In this document: positions 45,643 to 54,498 of the stretch, piece by piece | How the letters are laid out: every line of letters starts with the position of its first letter | Position numbering within the stretch: the first letter of the stretch is position 1 | Source: Opitutaceae bacterium | GTDB lineage: Bacteria > Verrucomicrobiota > Verrucomicrobiia > Opitutales > Opitutaceae | NCBI GenBank assembly: GCA_016794625.1 | Contig: JAEUGY010000046.1 | Location: 124,001 to 188,000 of the forward strand | Direction: 5' to 3' | DNA length: 64,000 nucleotides | Made by a program: the position numbers and the translations under genes | The notes under the pieces: generated by a model | What the model saw: the letters and a program-made list of their open reading frames with translations, nothing else | The model's database searches: none | What the model was told of the DNA's origin: nothing

Positions 45643-46512
45643 GTGAATTACCGTCATCACTTTCACGCTGGAAACTTTGCCGACGTCTTCAAACACGTCG
45701 TGTTGGGCCGGTTGATTGCCTATCTGCAAAAGAAGGAGAAGGGATTCCTCTACCTCGATACCCATGCGGGCAGAGGTCGTTATGACTTGGAACGTGCGGA
45801 GAAGGGTGACAGTCGGGCGCGAGTGGCCGAGTGGCCGGCCGGGATCGGGCGACTGTTGACCCAGGTAGACCCTCCCCCCGGTGTCAGCGCGTACCTGGAT
45901 CTGGTACGTCGGTGTGACCGCCGTAGCGGCAATCTCGGTGCAAACGTAAGGTTTTACCCAGGTTCCCCTTGGTTGGCGAAGGAGGGGATGCGACCTCAGG
46001 ATCGCATGGTCCTGTGTGAACTCCATCCCGCGGAGCACGCGGCACTTGCGGCAGAACTGGGACGGACTCCACGCGTGAGTGTGCGCGACGTGAACGGATA
46101 TCACGCGATTCGAGCCCTGCTCCCATGTCCCGAAAAACGAGCGCTGGTCCTGATCGACCCGCCGTTCGAAGACGCGAACGAATGGGCTTCCATCCTCGCC
46201 GGTCTCAGCGATGCGATGCAACGAATGCCTTCGTGCACGGTGGCGATCTGGTATCCGCTAACCCAGCGAGCCCGGGTCGATTCCTTTTTCGCCGAACTCC
46301 AAGGATCTGACCTGCCTGCGACCTGGGTCGCCGAACTGTCGGTGGCTGGACCTGGATCGACCCTTAGCCTGCGCGGATGCGGCATCGTCGTCGTGAACCC
46401 GCCCTGGCAGCTTGATCTCGAAGTGAGCCAGCTGGCGGCATGGCTAGCTCCCGTGCTCGCCCAAGAGGTGGGAGCCAGTGGAGAGTTGATCTGGCTGGTG
46501 CGCGAGACGTGA
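45643..46512 (+). CDS. rlmJ: 23S rRNA (adenine-2030-N6)-methyltransferase
   Basis: 289 residues from GTG 45643, where the family start NYRHHFHAGNFADVFKH appears. SAM-binding and catalytic motifs: YLDTHAGRGRYDL and LIDPPFED (the DPPY-type motif of N6-adenine methyltransferases). Length and order match RlmJ. Single gene; the open frame extends 23 codons further upstream without family character. Confidence 0.92.
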   Translation: MNYRHHFHAGNFADVFKHVVLGRLIAYLQKKEKGFLYLDTHAGRGRYDLERAEKGDSRARVAEWPAGIGRLLTQVDPPPGVSAYLDLVRRCDRRSGNLGANVRFYPGSPWLAKEGMRPQDRMVLCELHPAEHAALAAELGRTPRVSVRDVNGYHAIRALLPCPEKRALVLIDPPFEDANEWASILAGLSDAMQRMPSCTVAIWYPLTQRARVDSFFAELQGSDLPATWVAELSVAGPGSTLSLRGCGIVVVNPPWQLDLEVSQLAAWLAPVLAQEVGASGELIWLVRET

Positions 46513-46531
46513 GCGCGACGCTCTGACGGAT

Positions 46532-46809
46532 TCAGAGGGGAACCAGCCTGCTGACACGAACCAACTCGCTGCAGCCGTTGGCGTGCAGCCGAGGGTGACC
46601 CACGATCTCGATCAGGGGCGCGAACGCGCGAGGGCTTCGCGGGAGCGTAAGGCCGTGAAAGGAATCTCCGCGTGCAACTGCGAGGGCGTCGGCAGCGACG
46701 GAGCCCGGAAAATGGGGCGCGCCCACTGGACGTCATAGTGAGGCACGACGAGTACCGAGCCTTGTGGCCGGGGGGGCGGCAGGGGAAGGGGCTGGTAAAG
46801 AATAGGCAT
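46532..46809 (-). pseudogene. Possible frameshifted small gene
   Basis: Two overlapping minus-strand frames, 46612-46809 (MPILYQPLPLPPPRP, then VVPHYDVQWARPIF) and 46532-46726 (ending IEIVGHPRLHANG and SRLVPL), each look protein-like in the half where the other does not. Joined by one frameshift between about 46612 and 46726 they would give one protein of about 90 residues. No family is recognised. The remaining sequence from 46513 to 46983 holds the hairpins listed next and nothing else clear. Confidence 0.25.
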
Positions 46810-46882
46810 GGCTAGGGTAGTTCTACGTACATTCGGCACAAAACGAGGCTCGCTTGAGCCGAAACGTGCCAAAATGTTCCGA

Positions 46883-46970
46883 TGGTGACACCGCCCGGTG
46901 CCACCGCTTGCGGTCTTAGTGCATCCAAGCGGCTTAACCGGTTTGGATGTCTCGACCGCGGAAGCGGTGG
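46883..46970. repeat. Overlapping inverted repeats forming alternative hairpins
   Basis: A large hairpin runs 46901-46970: outer stem 46901-46915 with 46954-46970 (15 bp, 2-nt bulge), internal loop, then inner stem CATCCAA/TTGGATG (46922-46928 with 46943-46949) and a 3-bp top. A second hairpin, GGTGACACCG against CGGTGCCACC (46883-46904), shares 46901-46904 with it, so the two exclude each other. It begins 13 nt past the hsp20 stop. No T-run. It could be a transcript-end stabiliser or a mobile repeat unit. Confidence 0.6.
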
Positions 46971-46983
46971 AAAGGCAAGTGAC

Positions 46984-47394
46984 TTAGGCTACCCTTTTGA
47001 GAGCTGAAGCGGCCAGAGGTTCCCTCTGGGGAGACTTTTTCGGCAACTTCAGTGTCAAAACTCCATTGTGGATCGCAGCTTCCAGATTTGCGTAGTCCAC
47101 TCCGTGACCTATCCGTAGCACCAAACGATAGTCCCGCTGGGCGCCTTCAAGGTGAAGGGCGTGCCAGTTGACCCGGACAAAGTGCGACTTGAGTGCGGTA
47201 ATGACGAGATCGGGGCCCCGGGCCGCGATTTCGATCCCGGCAGCTTCGACACCGGGCACGTAGACCTCCAGCTTGAGCGTATCCGCGTGCTCTGAGCAGT
47301 CGTAGTGCGGTTTCCGGAACTCACCCGATTGGATGGCGGTTCCGGCACGGCGACTGCGGCTGTCGGTCTTGAGCGGAGGGATGATCGTATGCAT
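46984..47394 (-). CDS. Hsp20/alpha-crystallin-family protein
   Basis: 136 residues. The central alpha-crystallin domain (about 30-120) has LKLEVYVPGVEAAGIEIAARG and the signature IHNGVLTLKLPKK. Both N- and C-terminal arms are short, and the IxI tail motif is not visible, so oligomer size may be small. ATP-independent holdase chaperone by family. Followed at once by a strong hairpin structure. Confidence 0.85.
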   Translation of the reverse strand: MHTIIPPLKTDSRSRRAGTAIQSGEFRKPHYDCSEHADTLKLEVYVPGVEAAGIEIAARGPDLVITALKSHFVRVNWHALHLEGAQRDYRLVLRIGHGVDYANLEAAIHNGVLTLKLPKKSPQREPLAASALKRVA

Positions 47395-47733
47395 GGGAGG
47401 GAAAGCGGTGGCGTCCTCGGGTCGATTGACCGCGGGGCTTCTTCAGGTGGGCTAAACGCAAATCCGATGATTCGGAGTGTTTAGTCCTGAGAGCCCGCGC
47501 CGGTTTTGGATTTGCTCCAAGTCGCGACAAACGGACGCATCTGGGCGCAGCATTGTTGCGCACGGGCCTTCGTGGTCGAAGTGCCGGCGCGGCTGCGGAG
47601 ATGTTGTTGAGTCCGAATCATGTCTTGGAACTACTGAGACCATACTCATAGCAGGCGTCGCGCCAAGCCCCAAGTATTTTGTTTCTGGTAAAAATGCGGT
47701 GACGAGCGTGGTCGGTTTTGACCACGGTGAAGG
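47395..47733. other. Divergent intergenic region, hsp20 / BASS transporter
   Basis: 339 bp between divergent genes. A short palindrome TCCGA-TGAT-TCGGA lies about 70 bp upstream of hsp20 (near 47462-47475) and might be an operator. I saw no CIRCE element and no coding frame that I trust. Confidence 0.5.
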
Positions 47734-48768
47734 ATGCGTAACCCCCTCGCGCTCCTCACCCAAGCATTCCCCCTTTGGATCGTGGGTGGAGCCGGTCTGG
47801 CGTTGGTCTGGCCGGCCTGGTTCACCTGGTTCGGGGGAACCTGGATTGTCGCGACGCTGGCGCTTGTGATGTTGGGCATGGGCCTGACCCTGACACTCGA
47901 CGACTTTCGCCGCATTGCGGTTATGCCACGTGCCGTCGCCCTTGGATTTGTGGCGCAATACACGATCATGCCCTTGTTAGGTTGGGGCGTGGGAGTGCTG
48001 TTTTCTCTGGATACACCCTTGGCGGTGGGACTGATTCTGGTCTCGTGCTGTCCCGGCGGGACAGCGTCAAATGTGGTGACCTACCTAGCTCGCGCCGATG
48101 TCGCGCTTTCGGTCGTGATGACCCTGTGTTCTACCCTCGCTGCGGTGGTGATGACACCGTTCCTCACTCAGTTGCTCGCGGGTGCGCGGGTGGACGTTGA
48201 TGCATGGGGACTTTTGGGTAGCACGTTCCAGGTCGTATTGCTTCCGGTGGTGGCCGGTTTGGTACTGAACACCCTGGCGCCGCGAGCGGTGGCCCGGGTC
48301 CTGCCGGTGGCCCCCCTCGCATCGGTCCTGGGCATCACCCTGATTGTGGCAAGCATTGTGGGCCAGAATGCCGAAGCCGTACGATCGAGTGGTTTCAGGC
48401 TTTTGGCTGCGGTCGGGCTGGTGCATGCCGGTGGGTTTCTGCTCGGTTACCTGGTGGCCCGCCTCTTCCGCTACAACGCAACGGTGGCTCGCACGGTTTC
48501 GATTGAGGTTGGCATGCAGAACTCCGGTCTGGGTGTGGTTCTGGCCCGCCGCCATTTTGCCGACCCCCTGACCGCGGTACCCTGCGCGATTTCGAGCGTC
48601 ATGCATTCCGTCCTTGGCAGTATTCTGGCGGGTGTGTGGCGCTGGAGCGATCGGGGAAGTATTTGCTCCCAGCGAACCGAGGTGGCTAGCTCACGCCATG
48701 TCGAAACTAACGGACCCGACGACAACGCTCGCGGAGCTCAAGTGCCGGATTCTCGAATTCGCCCGTGA
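47734..48768 (+). CDS. Bile acid:sodium symporter (BASS) family transporter
   Basis: 344 residues with about ten hydrophobic segments from residue 12 to about 300. Family blocks: LALVMLGMGLTLTLDDF, LVSCCPGGTASNVVTYLARADVALS and VEVGMQNSGLG-type (here IEVGMQNSGLGVVLA). The chain after about residue 310 is hydrophilic and reads through the start of the next gene, overlapping it by 71 bp; normal members end at about 300-320. Family members carry bile acids, pantoate or other organic anions; the substrate here is unknown. Confidence 0.88.
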   Translation: MRNPLALLTQAFPLWIVGGAGLALVWPAWFTWFGGTWIVATLALVMLGMGLTLTLDDFRRIAVMPRAVALGFVAQYTIMPLLGWGVGVLFSLDTPLAVGLILVSCCPGGTASNVVTYLARADVALSVVMTLCSTLAAVVMTPFLTQLLAGARVDVDAWGLLGSTFQVVLLPVVAGLVLNTLAPRAVARVLPVAPLASVLGITLIVASIVGQNAEAVRSSGFRLLAAVGLVHAGGFLLGYLVARLFRYNATVARTVSIEVGMQNSGLGVVLARRHFADPLTAVPCAISSVMHSVLGSILAGVWRWSDRGSICSQRTEVASSRHVETNGPDDNARGAQVPDSRIRP

Positions 48769-49072
48769 GCGCGACTGGGAGCAGTTTCACGCGCCCAAGA
48801 ATCTTAGCATGGCGCTCGCGGCGGAGGCGGCTGAGCTGATGGAGCACTTTCTCTGGGTGAGTCCCGAGGCTTCGGCCGTGATTGCGGGCCAGACGGCCAA
48901 GCGTCACAAGATTGAGGAGGAACTGGCTGACATTGTCATCTACGCGCTGGAGTTTGCCAACATCACCGGCATCGATGTGGCCGCGGCAGTAGAGAAAAAG
49001 ATGGCGGCCAACGCGGCCAAGTATCCGGTCGAAAAGGCGAGAGGGCGGGCCGAGAAGTATGATGAACTTTGA
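48698..49072 (+). CDS. MazG-like nucleotide pyrophosphohydrolase
   Basis: 124 residues from ATG 48698. The all-alpha NTP-pyrophosphatase motifs are present: AAEAAELMEHFLW and EEELADIVIYALEF, i.e. EExxE and ExxD metal sites. Size fits the dCTPase/RS21-C6 or YpjD type. Likely hydrolyses noncanonical or excess dNTPs. Its start lies inside the transporter gene, 71 bp before its stop. Confidence 0.88.
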   Translation: MSKLTDPTTTLAELKCRILEFARERDWEQFHAPKNLSMALAAEAAELMEHFLWVSPEASAVIAGQTAKRHKIEEELADIVIYALEFANITGIDVAAAVEKKMAANAAKYPVEKARGRAEKYDEL

Positions 49073-49095
49073 TTTCCGACCCGCGTGTGCCGCGA

Positions 49096-49623
49096 TCAGG
49101 CCTTCGGTCGGAATGAAGGCATCAATTCAGGATGGGTGTCCAGTCGGGGTCCGCCAATAAGGTCGATGCAATAGGGGATGGCGGGAAACACCACTTCAAG
49201 GTTCTCGCGAATCGCCTTGGGTCGTCCGGGAAGGTTGACAATGAGGGTACGACCTCGAATGCCGGCGATTTGGCGCGATAGGATTGCAGTGGGTACGTGC
49301 CGCAGCGACGCCGCTCGCATGAGCTCGCCAAAACCAGGCAAGAGTTTGCCGCAAACGGCCGCCGTGGCCTCCGGCGTGACGTCGCGTACCGCGGGTCCAG
49401 TGCCGCCCGTCGTTACGACCAATGCACAGTTCAGCTCGTCGGCCATTCGCCGGAGCTCGCTCTCGATCAACGGTTGTTCGTCGGGAATGATTCGATAGTC
49501 GATCTGGAACGGCGTGGTCACCCATTCACGCAGCAACGCGATGCACGCCTGACCAGGGGTGTCTTCGTAGATTCCGGCGCTGGCTCGGTCGGAGATATTG
49601 AGAACGCCAAGGGTCGGTATCAC
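49096..49623 (-). CDS. mog: Molybdopterin adenylyltransferase, MogA/MoaB family
   Basis: 175 residues. TLGVLNISDRASAGIYED at the start and TTGGTGPAVRDVTPEAT are the MogA fingerprint; the C-terminus carries LIVNLPGRPKAIRENL. Adenylylates molybdopterin before metal insertion. No other moa/moe gene is in the window, although a MOSC protein lies at 60.6-61.4 kb. It follows gluQ by 55 bp on the same strand. Confidence 0.92.
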   Translation of the reverse strand: MIPTLGVLNISDRASAGIYEDTPGQACIALLREWVTTPFQIDYRIIPDEQPLIESELRRMADELNCALVVTTGGTGPAVRDVTPEATAAVCGKLLPGFGELMRAASLRHVPTAILSRQIAGIRGRTLIVNLPGRPKAIRENLEVVFPAIPYCIDLIGGPRLDTHPELMPSFRPKA

Positions 49624-49678
49624 GGGTGGAAAGGTCGCCGGGAGCCTGATGGATCAGATAACGTCGTGGCAAGCGACC

Positions 49679-50566
49679 TTAGGACTGAGATCCTACTTCT
49701 TGCGCAAAGCTCGTGAACAGCTTCTCCGGGGTTGTTCCGGCGGCACGAAGTGCGCGGATACTGAGCGCGTCATGCCGTTTGGCGAGTCGCACCCCTTGTT
49801 CGTCCCGAACCAGCGGACAATGGAAGAATGCGGGAGCGTTCCAGCGAAGAGCCCGGAAAAGCAGCAACTGACGAAATGTGGAGCGTACGAGGTCTGCGCC
49901 CCGCACCACTTCAGTGATGGCGAGCAGTGCATCGTCGACCACACTCGCGAGCTGGTAACTGGGCAGTCCATCTTTCCGCCAAACCAAGAAATCGCCGAAG
50001 TCCCGGCCTGCGATTGCGGTTTGCGTTCCCTGCCCGCCGTCGTGGAAGGTGAGTGGTTCTCCATCCGGAACGCGAAACCGCCAGTTTTGGCCGGAGACGT
50101 TTTCCAGAGCCGGAGTGCCGGCACCCGGGGCTGGCCGAAATGACACGGGATAGACTGGCTCGTCGTCGTCGCCTCCCGGTCCTTCGTGGGGAGCGCCCAG
50201 GGCTGCCAGCACGTCTCGCCGGGATCGCTGACAGGGGAAAATGTATCCACCCGCGTGCAGACGCTCCAAGGCCGCCCAATAGAGAGGGATTCGTTCGCTT
50301 TGGCGGATCATGGGGGGTGTCCACTCGATCTGGAGCCAGGCCAGATCGTCCAGAAACCCTGTGATGTACGACTCGCGACAGCGGGCCCGATCCAGGTCGT
50401 CGCAGCGTAGGAGTAGCTCTCCCTGGTGACGCTTCGCCCGTTGGGCGGCGATCCAGAAGGTTCGAAGATGCCCGAGGTGCAGATAACCCGTCGGCGAGGG
50501 GGCGAGTCGGCCGCGGTAGCCGGTCGCCGGAGCAGCCGAGGGGAGGCTTCCACTTACGACGGTCAT
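49679..50566 (-). CDS. gluQ: Glutamyl-Q tRNA(Asp) synthetase-like
   Basis: 295 residues from ATG 50566. Class I signatures: RLAPSPTGYLHLGHLRT (HIGH) and VRLAKRHDAL (KMSKS equivalent). It stops before the anticodon-binding domain of GluRS, as GluQRS does; family role is to attach glutamate to queuosine in tRNA-Asp. The usual zinc ligands (two Cys of CxC, then Tyr and Cys) are reduced to PCQRS and YPVSF, so zinc is probably absent. Divergent from LOG. Confidence 0.9.
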   Translation of the reverse strand: MTVVSGSLPSAAPATGYRGRLAPSPTGYLHLGHLRTFWIAAQRAKRHQGELLLRCDDLDRARCRESYITGFLDDLAWLQIEWTPPMIRQSERIPLYWAALERLHAGGYIFPCQRSRRDVLAALGAPHEGPGGDDDEPVYPVSFRPAPGAGTPALENVSGQNWRFRVPDGEPLTFHDGGQGTQTAIAGRDFGDFLVWRKDGLPSYQLASVVDDALLAITEVVRGADLVRSTFRQLLLFRALRWNAPAFFHCPLVRDEQGVRLAKRHDALSIRALRAAGTTPEKLFTSFAQEVGSQS

Positions 50567-50736
50567 GGGCTGTCGATGGGCAAACGACAAACGCTTACAT
50601 CCTGCGTTGGCGGAGGGGTGCTCGGGGACCACGTCATGGGCTGAAAGGGGGGGGAGGATCGGCGAATTGAAACAGGAGGACGTGCAGCCGTCATTGATTT
50701 TTGCGAGGGGCAACACTAGGTGAGAAGATCCTGTTT

Positions 50737-51309
50737 ATGCCCAAGCTTCTCTGTGTCTATTGCTCGTCCAGCCGTGTGCTCGATCCGAAATACTATGCTG
50801 CGGCGGAGGCGCTGGGTCGAGGTATGGTGGTTCGGGGTTGGGGTCTGGTCTATGGAGGCGGACACGCAGGATTGATGGGGTCGGTTGCTCGTGCGGTGAA
50901 ACAGGAAGGGGGATATGTTGTCGGGGTCATCCCCGAGTTCATGAAATCCCGAGAGCTGGCCTACCTTGAAGCGGATGAACTGGTCACGGTGTCGACCATG
51001 CGAGAGCGCAAGCAGCTGATGGAGGAGCGAGCGGATGGATTTGTGACCCTTCCCGGTGGAATTGGCACCCTCGAAGAGCTGACGGAAATCATGACGCTGC
51101 GTTACCTCAACCGTCTGCCCAAACCCGTTGTCCTGGTCAATCAGGACGGGTTCTACGATGACCTCCTCCGTTTTTTCGAACGGATGGTGCGGGAGAAGTT
51201 CAAATCCCCTGGATTGTCGGATCTCTTCACGGTCGCGGACACGGTGGACGACGTCTGGCGGCAACTGGACGCGCCGAGACCCTTCACGGCCGATGATCTC
51301 TGGAGGTAG
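50737..51309 (+). CDS. LOG-family nucleoside 5'-monophosphate phosphoribohydrolase
   Basis: 190 residues from ATG 50737. The family signature is complete: GLVYGGGHAGLMG, then PGGIGTLEELTEIMT with the catalytic Glu, and LEADELVTVSTMRERKQ. LOG enzymes release free bases such as cytokinins from riboside monophosphates; older annotation calls them lysine decarboxylase. The end overlaps a NUDIX gene by 17 bp. Confidence 0.92.
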   Translation: MPKLLCVYCSSSRVLDPKYYAAAEALGRGMVVRGWGLVYGGGHAGLMGSVARAVKQEGGYVVGVIPEFMKSRELAYLEADELVTVSTMRERKQLMEERADGFVTLPGGIGTLEELTEIMTLRYLNRLPKPVVLVNQDGFYDDLLRFFERMVREKFKSPGLSDLFTVADTVDDVWRQLDAPRPFTADDLWR

Positions 51310-51862
51310 CTCCGCTTCCCGTCCGATCCGGGCTTTGGCGCTGGTCGAGGATTACCGGCGAACCGCACGCGATGTGCTGGACCGCCAGATGGCGGAACGG
51401 ACCCGCGCGTTCATCGAATCCCATCCTGATTGTCTCTGGCGCACCTGCAAAGCCGGCCATCTAACGGCTTCGGCCTGGGTGGTGAATCCCTCGCGGAACC
51501 AGGTGTTGCTGACGCACCATCGAAAGCTGGGCAAATGGCTCCAGCTGGGTGGACATGCCGATGGGGCGGAAGACCTGGCGGCGGTGGCACTCCGCGAGGT
51601 CGTGGAGGAAAGCGGCATCAGTCGGTTCAAGCTACTCTCCGGCGCCCTCTTCGATCTCGATCAACACCAGATACCCGCACGAGGGGATGAACCGGCGCAC
51701 TGGCACTTTGATTTCCGATTCTTGGTGGAGGCTGATGATCGTGAGAGGCCCGTGGTGAGTGAAGAGTCTCACGACGTGGCCTGGATACCGGTCGATCGGC
51801 TTCGCCACTACAACGCTGAGCTTTCTCTCATGAGAATGGTTTCGAAGTCCGGCTGCACCTGA
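51293..51862 (+). CDS. NUDIX hydrolase coupled to LOG
   Basis: 189 residues from ATG 51293, inside the last codons of LOG; TTG 51335 is an alternative. The NUDIX box is GGHADGAEDLAAVALREV followed by VEESGI. The N-terminal part has TCKAGHLTASAWVV, the C-terminal part FDFRFLVEA and EESHDVAWIPVDRL. The overlap suggests coupled expression with the nucleotide phosphoribohydrolase upstream, so nucleotide clean-up is a reasonable role. Substrate unknown. Confidence 0.87.
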   Translation: MISGGSSASRPIRALALVEDYRRTARDVLDRQMAERTRAFIESHPDCLWRTCKAGHLTASAWVVNPSRNQVLLTHHRKLGKWLQLGGHADGAEDLAAVALREVVEESGISRFKLLSGALFDLDQHQIPARGDEPAHWHFDFRFLVEADDRERPVVSEESHDVAWIPVDRLRHYNAELSLMRMVSKSGCT

Positions 51863-51897
51863 ATCGGCGAGAGGAAGCGGAGGTCTCGCGACCGCGA

Positions 51898-54498
51898 TCA
51901 CTTCTTTTTTGCGGCGGCAGGGGGCCGCACGGGAGCGCGCCAGAGGGGAACGAGGTCCTTGGCGTGAACCCAGCCCGTTTGTCCGTTGGAAAAGGCGAGT
52001 CGCCGCCAGCCCAGGAAGTCCTTGTCGATCACTCCGATCGATCCAGCCGGAAGGGGACTCGATTTCTGGTTGGCTACCGCCTCTGTCGGAATAGATCGAA
52101 GAACGCTGGTTTGCCAGACCACAGCTGCCCGCGGGTCGGCGAGGGAACGGTAAAGGTAAAGGCTGGCGAACCCCAGTGTGCCCGCCACGATCGACAGGGT
52201 CATCAGCAGCAATGCCAAGGTTCGAAGGAGGGTCGTGCCTGGATGGAAACTTCGATAAAGCTGAAGACACACGGCGGTGACAAAACACCAGGCCGCGCCG
52301 ACCAAGACCAAGGTCCAGTGCGTCGGTGAGAGCAACGGTGCGATTCGATAGACTGGATTGCCGCTTAGGAAAGGAACCAATTCGCCTGGCGTGAAACCGG
52401 CGCGTTGGAGTGAAAGTTCGAGATGCCACCTGACGGAAGGATCGCGAGGTTGCTGGACATAGGCGGCGGTAGCGTGGGCGGCCGCCTCGCCCCACCGATC
52501 TTGTTGTCCCAGCGCCAGAGCGAGATTGTGTCGCGCGATCCAGTCGGTGGGCGCCGTGGTCACGCGTTCTCGCCACGTCGTCTCCGCTTCCACAAACTTC
52601 CCCGACCGGTAAGTGGCCGTGGCGTCGGCGGCGTTCGCTGACGTGAAGCACCACGAGCAGACTACGACCCAGACAAGAAACGGAGCGAGGTGGCGCAGTC
52701 GGAAGGATGACAAGGGATTGAAGGGGCGGAGGGGAAAGGTCCGCACCGCAGCCTCGGCTCGTTGGCGCCAGTCGGAAGGCAGCGCTGCATCCGATCCAAA
52801 AAGAGCCCGTTCCGCTTCCGACCACAGGACGGACCATGTCGCGCCGTCGGCGGAGGCTTTCGCCGCCTGCGCCTGGATCTGCGCGGCCGAAGGCGTCAGA
52901 TGGGTTGAAGCGAGCAACACCACACTTTCCTTGCGGAATGACTCAAGGGTGACCTTGAGTTGGGCGGGAGTCGGGCCTGAGGTGGACTGAACCAAGACGT
53001 GAAGCAGTCGATCCCGCGCCTCCCGACGCGGTCGAGCCGGGTCTTGTTTTCGAGCCCGTTGCAAGGCGAGTCCAAACCAGAAAACGGCGAGTGCGGCGAC
53101 CGACGATCCAGCGGCGGAGAGCAGCGCCCCACCGGTCAAAGGTTCCCAACCCCGGCTCTCGCCAGGGAGCGGATCGCGAGGAATCGGTCGAGGCAGGGCG
53201 GGTGACGGCGGAGGCTGCGCCGAGGGGTTGAGCAACGTTCCAGGGGTGGCTGAACCGCCCGGTGCCACCGGGGACGGTGCAACTGAGGTGGCGGGTGGAG
53301 GCGCCGCCGCGGCAATGGTCACCGTGTACGTATCGGTCACGAGCGTACGGTACTCTCCCGCTTTGGGATCGAAGTAGGACCAGCGCACCGGCCCAAGGGT
53401 GTAGGTGCCTGGTTTCGTTGCGATCAACACCACGTCTTCACTCAGGGTCCCTTCAAACAGCATACCCTCCTTGGTGGTGCGTTTGGCCTGGGGTTGGACC
53501 ACGCGGAAGTCTTTGCTGACCTGGCGGGAAGGGAGCGCGGTGATTTCGGGCCAATTGCCCACCCCGGCAAGTTCCAGGGTCCACGTGATGGGTTCGCCGA
53601 CGGTCGCTTGCACAGGAACTACCTTGGAACTGAGGGTGAATTCGCCCACGGCTCCGGAGAAAAGAGCGGGAGCCGGGACGGGCAGTGGTTTCACATTCAG
53701 CGTCACGGGCTGCGAAGTGATCGTGAACTGCTCCATGGTCGGACGTGCGAACAAGCCGAAGGTGGAGGTGCCTGTTTGGAGGTTCACCAGCTGTTGGGCC
53801 TGCTTCAGTGGCACGCGGCCGGCTTCCTTTGACATGGCACGGGCGCGGTAGGTGACCACGGTGCGGTTTTCTCCACCGACCATGACATCGGCCATCTCGG
53901 GCTTGGCCCAATCCTCCGCGGCAAGTGGCGTCGACGACCACTCCACGTTGCTGGCCAACTGAGCGCTGAAGCGGCGGGCAATGGACAGCGTGTAACTCAG
54001 AGGAAAAACTTCGCCCGCCCAGACATCGGTATCCGGCAGGTTGAGTCGCGACTGAACGATGGAATCGAGGGAAGCGCCTGATTGGCCCACGGTGGCCTCG
54101 CCAACCTGAAATTCGGCCTGACGGACGCGAACCGTGCCTTTATCGGTCTTGGTCTCGAAACTAGGGATGCGCAAGGTGCCCTTCTGGGTCGCTCGAGCCA
54201 TATACGTCAGGATGACCCGCCGGGTCATGGAAAAGTTGATCGTTTCCCAGCTTTGCGACTGACCCGCGAGTTCAATCGAGAGCCCCGGAACAGCGGGGAG
54301 CGAGGGCGTTCCATCCGGAGAACAATCTTCGAAGATCAGTTGGAGTTCCGTGGTCTGGCCGAACCCCAGGGCGCCACGATCCGGCTGCCACCGCACGGAC
54401 TGACCGCTCGCCAGTGCTGCGCCGAGCAAGAGCAACGCGGCAATCTGGAGGAGGCGGAGCCAGGTAAAAGGGGAGGACGCGCGTAGTTCCATGGTCAC
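51898..54498 (-). CDS. BatD-BatE fusion protein (oxygen-tolerance operon)
   Basis: 866 residues from GTG 54498, overlapping the upstream stop; ATG 54492 is the alternative. Signal-like helix at about 12-31, then BatD-type beta-sandwich repeats (QSVRWQPDRGALGFGQTTEL, GTLRIPSFETKTDKG, and EPITWTLELAGVGNWPEI), one membrane helix near 455-475, and a linker with a second helix. From about 627 a TPR segment (HNLALALGQQDRWGEAAAHA), two membrane helices and an SH3-like domain (GSIGVIDKDFLGWRRLAF) match BatE. BatD and BatE are usually separate genes. Confidence 0.85.
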   Translation of the reverse strand: MTMELRASSPFTWLRLLQIAALLLLGAALASGQSVRWQPDRGALGFGQTTELQLIFEDCSPDGTPSLPAVPGLSIELAGQSQSWETINFSMTRRVILTYMARATQKGTLRIPSFETKTDKGTVRVRQAEFQVGEATVGQSGASLDSIVQSRLNLPDTDVWAGEVFPLSYTLSIARRFSAQLASNVEWSSTPLAAEDWAKPEMADVMVGGENRTVVTYRARAMSKEAGRVPLKQAQQLVNLQTGTSTFGLFARPTMEQFTITSQPVTLNVKPLPVPAPALFSGAVGEFTLSSKVVPVQATVGEPITWTLELAGVGNWPEITALPSRQVSKDFRVVQPQAKRTTKEGMLFEGTLSEDVVLIATKPGTYTLGPVRWSYFDPKAGEYRTLVTDTYTVTIAAAAPPPATSVAPSPVAPGGSATPGTLLNPSAQPPPSPALPRPIPRDPLPGESRGWEPLTGGALLSAAGSSVAALAVFWFGLALQRARKQDPARPRREARDRLLHVLVQSTSGPTPAQLKVTLESFRKESVVLLASTHLTPSAAQIQAQAAKASADGATWSVLWSEAERALFGSDAALPSDWRQRAEAAVRTFPLRPFNPLSSFRLRHLAPFLVWVVVCSWCFTSANAADATATYRSGKFVEAETTWRERVTTAPTDWIARHNLALALGQQDRWGEAAAHATAAYVQQPRDPSVRWHLELSLQRAGFTPGELVPFLSGNPVYRIAPLLSPTHWTLVLVGAAWCFVTAVCLQLYRSFHPGTTLLRTLALLLMTLSIVAGTLGFASLYLYRSLADPRAAVVWQTSVLRSIPTEAVANQKSSPLPAGSIGVIDKDFLGWRRLAFSNGQTGWVHAKDLVPLWRAPVRPPAAAKKK

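Noticed and set aside
45427..46221. 264-codon minus-strand frame
   Set aside because: Antisense to rlmJ, whose catalytic DPPF motif is intact; the antisense protein has no family features.
47395..47560. CIRCE heat-shock operator upstream of hsp20
   Set aside because: No TTAGCACTC / GAGTGCTAA pair; only a short unrelated palindrome is present.
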